In this document: positions 55,930 through 64,000 of the stretch, in pieces | How positions within the stretch are numbered: the first letter of the stretch is position 1 | How the letters are laid out: every line of letters starts with the position of its first letter | NCBI GenBank assembly: GCA_037783415.1 | Contig: JAZGTN010000035.1 | Coordinates: 5,022,001 to 5,086,000, forward strand | Direction of reading: 5' to 3' | From: Leptasterias polaris | Taxonomy: Eukaryota > Echinodermata > Asteroidea > Forcipulatida > Asteriidae | DNA: 64,000 nt | Position numbers and translations under genes: made by a program | The notes under the pieces: model-generated | Database searches by the model: none | The model's input: the letters and a program-made list of their open reading frames with translations, nothing else | Told to the model about the DNA's origin: nothing

Positions 55930-58090
55930 TTGATTAGGCTAGACCAGCCTCCCCTTGTTTGGTGTTTTCTGTTTGCTGTATTTTGGGGCTCGTTTCCAAA
56001 ATTTCTGCAAATTTTTACAGCTACTAGGCTGGCCCTCATGGCCAGTCAAGCAGAAACCTCCATTCAGGGGCAGTCAGGCATGAGCACGGCTGCTCATGGT
56101 GGCGAGCCTTTCAGCAGTGTTACCAGTAACAATGGAATTGCTTTTAAAGCTACTGACCATATCCCTATTCAAAGATACATTGATGCTTTTGTCACTCACC
56201 TTCCACCTGAAGATGTTGTCTCTGCATCTCGCATTTCCAATGGCCGAGTTGCCATTTATTTGAGCTCGAGAGCGGCAGTCATTGACGCTACAATTACGGT
56301 CTGAGACTCGGTGATTCCTTTCTCGAACTCACTCCGCTCAATAAACCCACTACTCGGCTTACTCTCTCCAATGTGTACCCCGAAATTCCGAATTCTGTTC
56401 TTGTTCACAATATATCTGGTTTCTGTAAGGTGGTGTCTCAGATCCGACCCATACCCCTTGGTTTTAAAAGCAAAGAGCTGTCCCACATAATGTCATTCAG
56501 AAGACAATTACAGGTACTTCTTAACGGTAATGTCACTCTTCCCGATCACATTAATTTTACCTATGCTGGCGTAAATTATCGTGTCTTCCTGTCTACCGAG
56601 TCGGTCAAGTGTTTTAACTGTGGAGAATATGGCCACATCAGCCGCTCCTGCAAAAAAACCAACAGTACAGCACCTACCAATGACACTGGCAATCCACTTA
56701 ACCCCACTCCAACTTTTATTCATGGCAACAAATCTGACCCTAAACATCCTCCCAAAAACTCCAAACCCACTGGCCCGCCGGCCTCTAAAAACAGTGCTCC
56801 GCCGGCCCCCAGCACACTACCACACCAGCCCCCAGCCCACTACCACACCAGCCCCCAGCCCACTACCACACCAGCCCCCAGCCCACTACCACACCAGCCC
56901 CCACTGGTAGACCGATAGACCCAGCATCGCTCTTTTGGCCCCCGGGAGGTCCGCCCGAATTCGCTGCGCTTTCCAAGAAGCGAATATTGGGCGCGGCCCT
57001 CCCCACAACCAACGCCCCTAATAAGCGACCACCCACCTCTGGTCCGTCCTCCTCTAATGTCTCCCCTCTACCTCCCACTTCCCTGGACTGTCGACGTCCG
57101 CCTCGGATGTCACCAGCCACAACAGCGCTCCCCCTTCCTCCTCCCACCCTACTTCTTCCCACCTATCCCCCTCATGTAAACAGGGTTCATCTGACCCAAC
57201 CCTCTCGATCTGGGGGTCCCCTCCTGCCCCCTCAAGACTCTTTTCTGAGGTTATCTCCAAGCGGAAACAGTCCCCTCCCAAACCCCCACAAAGCACCCCT
57301 AACCTAGTTCCCCTTAAGTCCCCCTCACCACCCCGTAAAATGGCCAAAAAACAACAACCCCAATGCAAACGGCCTCCCCAGATCTTTCTCAGGCCCTCAG
57401 TGCCACATCCCCCATCGTATCCACGCCCCTCTCTACAGTGGGCGGCCCTACGACCGACTCGGAGCAGTGGGAGGACACACACACCACTGACGATGATGCA
57501 CATCTCTTTGCCGATTCACTACCCACATGTAAGGGACCACTTTCAAACGTGGAACTTATCAAATTTCTCAGCTCCGTCAAAGCCCGGAAAAAACCAGAAT
57601 ATATCGCCCGCAAATTCACAACAAACATTCCCGGACTTGTCAAACAGCTCAAACCTATATGCGTAATAGTCCTCTACTCCAAAAAAGCATGCAGCAGAGG
57701 ATTCAAAAGCTGATAAAAAAACTTGACGTTTAACTCTTTTTCTAATGGATCCTTATACATGTATTATAACTTTTTTGTTTTCACTAACAATGACACTGTC
57801 ACTGCTAACCCTCAACACCGGGGGATGCTCCTCTTCCACCCGGAACGCTGCCTTTCAAACATTATTGAAAGGCTTCATAATGACCCCGATGTTGTTTTCC
57901 GAGTCAAGAGACAAACAACCTCAGCGAAAACTGCGGTTGCTGGAAACTCTGGCCGTACACTCCTTATTGTGCTCCCAGCCCAGTCCGGGGCTCGGGAGTA
58001 ACAACCCTCATTAAAAACAAAAATATCAACGTTTCTGACTCCCAAGTTGTGTTCGAAAGCTACATTCTTTACCACAAGATTGTTTTTAAA
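55930..58090 (+). mobile_element. Tx1-like LINE 5' part: ORF1 (zinc knuckle) and ORF2 start
   Basis: ORF1 begins MASQAETSIQGQ near 56038. It runs to 56303, then continues in another frame to 56918, so a frameshift lies near 56305. The second part has HNISGFCKVVSQIRPIPLG and a CCHC zinc knuckle CFNCGEYGHISRSC, then a Pro-rich tail with a short tandem repeat (CACCAGCCCCCAGCCCACTA). At 57795 a frame starts LTLNTGGC, like the beginning of a LINE apurinic endonuclease, and soon breaks. The rest of ORF2 is absent. It lies head-to-head with the 5' end of the SLC16-like gene. Confidence 0.75.
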
Positions 58091-58612
58091 GAGCGGTTAC
58101 AGAATGCTCTGAATTTTTTAGTTTTCACATATTTCCAATAGATGGAGTCCCCAAGAAATATAAAAAATTATTATGAGTCCCTTACCTCACGCTAAAACAG
58201 AGTAAAAATGTCTTTTCCTCGAAACACTCCCAGCTCAAAATCTGAAAACGCGAGGTCAAACAAACCATGCGTAACAGGATTCGTGACGTCACCAGCGGCA
58301 AGTAGTTTTGACCTGCCTATATGAATGTACGGAGCTAACGCAATATAAACCGCCAAGCTCCACCATTTTCAATCAATACAGCCGCAAATGTGACTCTTTA
58401 TGGACGATCCAACAGGTTAAAAACCTGCAAGCTATTTTACAACGGATTTGTGATTTAGGGATTTTCGTTCTTTGAATACGAAAGGCGATTCCGCAGCTCG
58501 ATTTTGATTTTTGAGTACATTACACATTATACTGGTACTTTGTTTATGTAAATGTTATTACTATGGCGAGGCATGAGGACCCAGTCTACATAAATCCATC
58601 CAGCTCAAAGGG

Positions 58613-59020
58613 TTTTATCCTGTCCGCGGATTGGTTGATAGCGCAAAAATCCCATTTAGGAGCCAATAGTCTTCCTCGACTGTAAGCGTAATTGTTACCA
58701 AGTACAGCGATGTACGTGCTTGGATTTGGCCACAAAATGTTTTGAGAATCATACAATTTGTCATAAAAGTTCACTATTTAGTTATAGGGCCTACATTATC
58801 ATTATTCAATGTTTTCTGACTTTTATAGAATAAACTGGAGTCAAGAAAAAGAAACAAAAAGATAATAAATATTGCGATAATCTTGGGAAATCGACTATCT
58901 AGGTACATGGTAACCACGTGTATAAAGCAGATTGATGCCGTGAGCTTACTATTCTGGAAGACTATTGGTTCAAAAACGGGATCTTTCGCGCTATCAACCA
59001 ATCCGTGGACAGGATAAAAA
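58613..59020. mobile_element. MITE, 408 bp, with about 60-bp terminal repeats
   Basis: Left TTTTATCCTGTCCGCGGATT continuing GGTTGATAGCGCAAAAATCCC and CCAATAGTCTTCC. The right arm is its complement (GGAAGACTATTGG, CGCGCTATCAACCAATCC, GGACAGGATAAAA). No coding content. Confidence 0.8.
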
Positions 59021-59390
59021 AGATTAACCTGGGGTACGTTTTTGCGGCTGGAACCAATAACTGTTCAGACATTGGCCAGTGTTAACCGATGGCAAAAATT
59101 CAACCGAAACAGTGCTTCTGAATGCTGGCACTGTCACGCGAATCTACTCAGATTCGCGGTGTTTCGTCGAGTGCGAATCTTCGTGCGAATCGATTCGCGG
59201 ATTCGCGTTGGATTTCTAGGCCTAGAACTACCCCATGTAGGCTTCATTTTACAACAATGAATTTGAAGGATACCCTGGATTGACAGTAAGATTATTTTAA
59301 TGTATAATGTAAGTGTTGTTTCTTCTTGATTTTGTTTAGTTTCCCCCCAAAAGAGACGTTTATGTGTGTGTGTCATATACCGATCGTGTG

Positions 59391-59445
59391 TTTTTAGGCG
59401 CCGATGACGTCAAGGCGTGTTTTTAGGCGCCGATGACGTCATTGC
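59391..59445 (+). repeat. Two-copy repeat GTGTTTTTAGGCGCCGATGACGTCA
   Basis: Two adjacent copies of GTGTTTTTAGGCGCCGATGA followed by CGTCA. TGACGTCA-type words here resemble CRE half and full sites, but function is not shown. Confidence 0.75.
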
Positions 59446-60730
59446 ATATCATTATCATAGATAAGCAGTTTTTGACTCTCGGCTGAAAAAGCCGCGCGGA
59501 GAGGTGCATTTTGACTTGAATTCTTTATTAATAAATGCAAATGTTATGTGTAAAAAAGTTATTAACCAGTTACTACAATGTACATTATATTCGACCATAA
59601 AAAAGCAATAAGTGCAATTTTTAGAGCATCCTGTAACCGCTCTTTAAGCATAGACTGTTTTCTGCTCGGTGTCGATAATTCAAAAACAACATTTTCTAGG
59701 GAAGGTCACTTAATGTTTCTTTTTTGCGCCGAAATTCTGCGGGAATTGGTTCGTAGTAATTCTAGAGAAGTTATGGTTCAGGAGTCCGCATAGACTTTAT
59801 CAATAAGCCGTGATAATTTGTTGTTTTTATCGGTTCAGAAAGCACTTAGCATTATTTTTAAAAGTAATCTGGACAGTGTAGTTGATATGAAATACAACAA
59901 CATTTGTTTTTTATTGATAGTTTAATTGGTCATATTTCGAAACAAACTACAATTGATGTTGAATAGAATTACTAGTGTACATCTTAAACCTTTACACTCA
60001 CTGACTCTTCTCCAAAATTATTAACAACTCGATCCTTGTGTTTACAACGGAGGTAAGCTGTTAAAATACTTAAGATTCAAATGGATTGTATAATTTGTGG
60101 ATATTTCGGTGCTTGTATAGTGAAATGTGGGCGTCAATAATATATAATAAAATTGATAAAAAAATAATTAATAAATCAATAATGAATAATAAATTATAAC
60201 ATGCTTTTGGTGTCGGACGGACGAGCAAGGGGCTACGGTACCAGGCCAAGTGAAGAAATGTTAGTTATCGTCAAAGAATTTGTTTAGTGTCAAATTGTCA
60301 AAATGTTTTTACTAGGGCTATAAACAAATAAACAATTGTGTTGAAGTGATTACAATTTAGGTATAATTCTTATGACTAATGAAAGTAAGACAATAATACG
60401 TTTTTTTTTATTTTGAAAAACAGTGAACACCACCACCCTACCCGAAATTCGTAACTGTTACTAGCTTACGTTACTTATTTTAAAATTCGTGTACGATTTT
60501 AATAAAGGCCAGTCTTGGCTCGGGAAAAAAACACCTCAGCATCTCTCTACTGGAGTTCATCCATGATATTTTCATCAGTAAGTTGCATCCCACTTGCAGC
60601 TGCAATTAAAACATTTGTTGGTAAAAGTAAAATTGATATCAACGTTTTCAGAAAACGTCATTAGAGAGGTTTCGCAGAGCTACGATTTACATAAACGAAT
60701 ACGTCAACACGTTGTGTGTTCACGTGACGC
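59446..60730. other. No recognised gene
   Basis: AT-rich intergenic or intronic sequence. If the ShKT/EGF gene continues 3', its remaining exons could lie here, but none can be identified. Confidence 0.4.
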
Positions 60731-61195
60731 GTAACGGCCGCTTCCTCGTTTTGCACGCACGTTGACAACGGATACGGGAGCTAACAAAATACACGTACGT
60801 TAAAAACGGAAACCGTTTTCTTTGGTGATTTTAGTTTTTTTTTAAACCTTTATTTAAAAACACTTCCCCCGGTATTGCTTTTAAAGGTATCATTCGAGAT
60901 ATATATAGAAATGTGTAAGTCATTTGTATGCCACAAAAACCCACAGAAAATCAAAGAAAATGCAGTGTAAACAGGGTACTCTATTTTGCCCTTCTTGCTT
61001 TAAAATTTCTTTACACGCATTAAACATGTGGGTCTGAAAACGAACAGTTAACCAAAAATACTACTCAATCAAATTCTCCAACGTAACAAGAACACATACA
61101 AAATGTTTTAGGATTTGTTTTGTTCGCAAAACTTATGCCAAAGTGTATTTATATACTTTGTCTTATATAGGCCTGACTCATTACTCTATTCTTGC
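60731..61195 (+). repeat. Direct repeat A, copy 1 (about 465 bp)
   Basis: Begins GTAACGGCCGCTTCCTCGTT and ends CATTACTCTATTCTTGC. Copy 2 at 61991-62446 is about 95% alike by eye. The two copies bracket the EGF exon (61620-61712). Confidence 0.9.
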
Positions 61196-61252
61196 CCAGC
61201 CTCCCCATAAGAACAAAATATTGGTTACAAAAAAGGAAAACAAGAATCTTTG

Positions 61253-61515
61253 AAACTCTTTGTCATTCTTGAAACTTTAAGGCAGATCTCTCCTCCATAC
61301 ATTTGTATCTACTTTTTTGCCCAGTACTCATCAGAACAGATAATTGCAAACTACAAAAGCAGGTATGGCAGTTATGTTTGTAAGCGTTCTTAGTTTAATT
61401 TTGGGAGAGACAAAATGGCTGGTTACTCAACAAGCGAGGGATTTCAGTTTCGTTGGGAAGTGCTGAGGATTACAGTCCGAAACCACTTTGGTGTTGATTT
61501 TGCATTAAGGTGAAT
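61253..61515 (+). repeat. Diverged repeat B, copy 1
   Basis: Shares GAAACTCTTTGTCATTCTTG, CTCCTCCATA, AAAAGCAGGTATGGCAGT, GGTTACTCAACAAGCGAG and AACCACTTTGGTGTTGATTT with 63087-63405, with substantial divergence. It lies 3' of the EGF exon; copy 2 lies 5' of the ShKT exon. Confidence 0.75.
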
Positions 61516-61619
61516 AAAAAACTCGAACAAACTTTAAGAACTTCGAACTATTTTGAAAGTTAGCAATATGTTGTTAATGTTATACGTCATCATTGTTATG
61601 AATCGAAGATGTTACTTAC

Positions 61620-63056
61620 TCTCACACTCTACTCCACCGAAACCAGCTGGGCACTTGCACACACAGTCTTGTGGATTCAATTTACCGCCATTTTGACATT
61701 GCTTTACACAGGCTAATGACGAGAAGAAAAGAAAATAAATCGAATCAGTATACAATTATACTCAACAAAATACAAATTGATAACAGTATGTAGGTGATGT
61801 GATGTCAGGAGAGAGTAAATTGTTTAGGAGTACAGTAGAAATGCCCATTCTACGGTTCTCACATAAACACAATCAAATCCGACTTGGTAAACTTTATCAA
61901 ACTAAAACAACACAACAATTTAAACAGGTACTTCAGCGATTTTGTTTTAACGGGAGTGCTATTTAAATTTTCTATGTAAATTATATACTAGTAACGGCCG
62001 CTTCCTCGTTTCACGTTGACAACGGATACGGGAGCTAACAAAATACACGTACGTTAAAAACGGAAACCGTTTTCTTTGGTGATTTTAGTTGTATTTTTTT
62101 ACCTTTATTTAAAAACACTTCCCCCGGTATTGCTTTTAAAGGTATCATTCGAGATATATATAGAAATGTGTAAGTCATTTGTATGCCACAAAAACCCACA
62201 GAAAATCAAAGAAAATGCAGTGTAAACAGGGTTCTCTATTTTGCCCTTCTTGCTTTAAAATTTCTTTACACGCATTAAACATGTGGGTCTGAAAACGAAC
62301 AGTTAACCAAAAATACTACTCAATCAAATTCTCCAACGTAACAAGAACACATACAAAATGTTTTTGGATTTGTTTTGTTCGCAAAACTTATGCCAAAGTG
62401 TATCTATATACTTTGTCTTAGGCCTGACTCATTACTCTATTCTTGCGAAACAAAATCTGGTGTGCATCCGACGTGAACGGATACAGTTATCGTATCTGTA
62501 CTATATCTGTATCCGTAAATATCTGTATCCACTTGCGAAACCTGTCTAGTGATTTATCAAGCGTTTCATGGACGTACAATCTAGTCGAGCTCTACAAAAT
62601 AAAAATACGCACTTTCAGAGTTTCTTGTTAGCAGAGACAACTGCTTGAACAAATTGAAGAGATTACGGTCATCCTCGTTATTATAATCATCGAATAGACT
62701 TTGGACGTTTTCATTCAGCTCTAAACAGTTACTTTCAGCTCTAACGTTTTACTTTCTCCACCACTTTAACTTGCCAGCATTGTTAGGGGAGCAATGATGC
62801 AAAACTACGTGGACAAACATCTCAGTACAACCAAAAAATAATGTTAATACAATTAAGAAGTGGCTATGATTCGTTAATGAATCACTAATTATAAAAAAGG
62901 TAATTAGGAAATGTTAACGTGATATTAATGACGTACTTGCTGGTTCACAAATGTCACAAAATAATGGGCAGTAGAACAACACGTAAGAGCGATCAGCAAC
63001 ACACCAGCTTTTCGGCCAGCCGGTTCCACAGTTAACATGGGTGTCTTCACACACCT
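61620..63056 (-). CDS. Secreted ShKT + EGF-like protein, partial (two exons)
   Basis: Two exons join in phase. Exon 62937-63056 encodes a ShKT-type domain with six cysteines spaced C-x5-C-x8-C-x10-C-x3-C-x2-C (from VCEDTHVNC to FCDICEPA). Exon 61620-61712 encodes an EGF-like domain: CVKQCQNGGKLN, then CVCKCPAGFGGVEC. The donor of the first leaves one base and the acceptor of the second supplies two (Thr). ShKT modules are found next to astacin, CAP or peroxidase domains, and EGF modules follow astacin domains in sea-urchin SpAN/BP10-type proteases, so a secreted protease is one option. No catalytic domain is visible. Upstream exons (including any signal peptide) should lie beyond 63100, possibly outside the window. 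The donor at 61620 calls for further 3' exons that I could not identify. 71 residues are seen. Confidence 0.72.
61991..62446 (+). repeat. Direct repeat A, copy 2 (about 456 bp)
   Basis: Same as copy 1 with small indels (a 6-base loss in CGTTTTGCACGCACGTTG, and loss of TATA before GGCCTGAC). Lies between the EGF and ShKT exons. Confidence 0.9.
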
Positions 63057-63086
63057 CTGAAAATACAGAAAAGGAAAACAAAGGGT

Positions 63087-63405
63087 ATTTGAAACTCATT
63101 GTCATTGTTGAAACTTAAATGCCAATTTCTCCTCCATATATAATTACACCTTCATTTTATACCTCTCCTCAAAGTTTGTATGATTATTTTGTTTGCCCAC
63201 AGCATCCATAAGAACAAACCATTGCCAAGTTGCAGAAGCAGGTATTGCAGTGATACTCTTAATATGTGTAAACATTCATAGTTATTATTTTGCAGAATCA
63301 CACTGTCTGGTTATACTCAACAAGCGAGTGATTACGGCTTCGGCGGGAAATGCTGAAGACTCTCGTCCGGAACCACTTTGGTGTTGATTTAGCATAAAAG
63401 GTAGG
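63087..63405 (+). repeat. Diverged repeat B, copy 2
   Basis: Matches 61253-61515 in the same order, with an extra stretch around 63135-63200 that is absent from copy 1. Probably an older segmental duplication than repeat A. Confidence 0.75.
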
Positions 63406-64000
63406 CCTAAATAGACAAAACCTTTTTAGAAACAAACCCAAACCTTTTGAAATTCCAAGGTGTGGATAATTCGGATGACACACTTTACTTTATGTAGACG
63501 TTTATGTATTTCGGCTCTTTTATCGCCAGTGTTTATTCCCAAATTTGCTTAACGCTCGAACACGATTTCGATTGTTATCGTAAACCCTTTGTAGTCTGTG
63601 GTTAAAAGACGGCAATTAAACAACCGACACATACTGTCTTAACTGGTCACATTATTTTGTTCGGTATATCCTACTGTTAATTTTCACATTGTGCACATAA
63701 CGTCCTCACAATTACTGCTATGAGCAATGGCGGTAAAGGGGAATAAAAAAACTCTTCAAATTTGCACAACTTACTATTAGTTTCGTAATTCTATACCACA
63801 GAAACAAAGTTTGTTGTCATGGAAACGGTCGCCAGGGGGCGCGTTACTTACGATTTTAAAACCCTAGGTTGACTATTTTACTTGATATCTAACTGACAAT
63901 TAGAATTTGGATTACAGACTAGGCATTTTTTGCCGGCATGTGTCCTCAATCCTCTGATTTGGGGATAAAAAATTGCGCCCTCAAGTCCCGGTCAATCCTT
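63406..64000. other. Window end, no recognised feature
   Basis: No exon identified. The upstream exons of the ShKT/EGF gene are expected here or beyond. Confidence 0.4.

Noticed and set aside
56863..57503. Gly/Arg-rich minus-strand frames
   Set aside because: Shadows of the proline-rich tail of the LINE ORF1 on the plus strand.

Overview
This window is animal nuclear DNA: AT-rich, intron-rich, and packed with short inverted-repeat transposons, tRNA-derived SINEs and degraded LINEs. The repeat types and the frequent word TAGGCCTA suggest a marine deuterostome, most likely an echinoderm. That assignment is inferred and was not tested by a database search.

Five protein-coding loci can be reconstructed by joining exons at splice sites and checking the reading phase. 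(1) IFT74, minus strand, 4116-25369: 19 coding exons plus an upstream exon that supplies the first two bases of the start codon; complete at 594 aa. (2) RNF11, minus strand, 32390-39145: three exons, complete at 140 aa. (3) A LURAP1/LURAP1L-like adaptor, plus strand, 43070-44763: two exons joined across a probable GC-AG intron, 345 aa. (4) An SLC16-like (monocarboxylate-transporter type) MFS protein, minus strand, 50175-55101: five exons, 410 aa. (5) Part of a secreted ShKT plus EGF protein gene, minus strand, 61620-63056: two exons, incomplete. The genes are functionally unrelated (cilium transport, ubiquitin ligase, cytoskeletal or NF-kB adaptor, membrane transport, extracellular). The IFT74/RNF11/LURAP1 neighbourhood may preserve an old linkage.

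The rest is mobile and repeated DNA. A 5'-truncated CR1-like LINE (26.9-29.4 kb) and a second reverse-transcriptase fragment (24.1-25.3 kb) lie on either side of the IFT74 5' end. A Tx1-like LINE 5' part, with a zinc-knuckle ORF1 and the beginning of ORF2, lies at 55.9-58.1 kb. Three inverted-repeat elements carry exact 9-bp target duplications, as Mutator-type elements do: 59 bp at 22494, 211 bp at 25640 and 1,118 bp at 37005. The 1,118-bp one is nested in a 2.8-kb element (35742-38540) with 52-bp perfect terminal repeats and TTA flanks, which fits PIF/Harbinger. Four 210-213 bp MITEs with TTAA flanks (piggyBac-like) and an 869-bp tandemly expanded relative lie in and around IFT74.

Large tandem arrays are a 78-bp array in an IFT74 intron and a 44-bp minisatellite, rich in the E-box CACGTG, in an SLC16-like intron. 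I see no bacterial-type operon, CRISPR array or rRNA gene, and no tRNA gene that is not part of a SINE.
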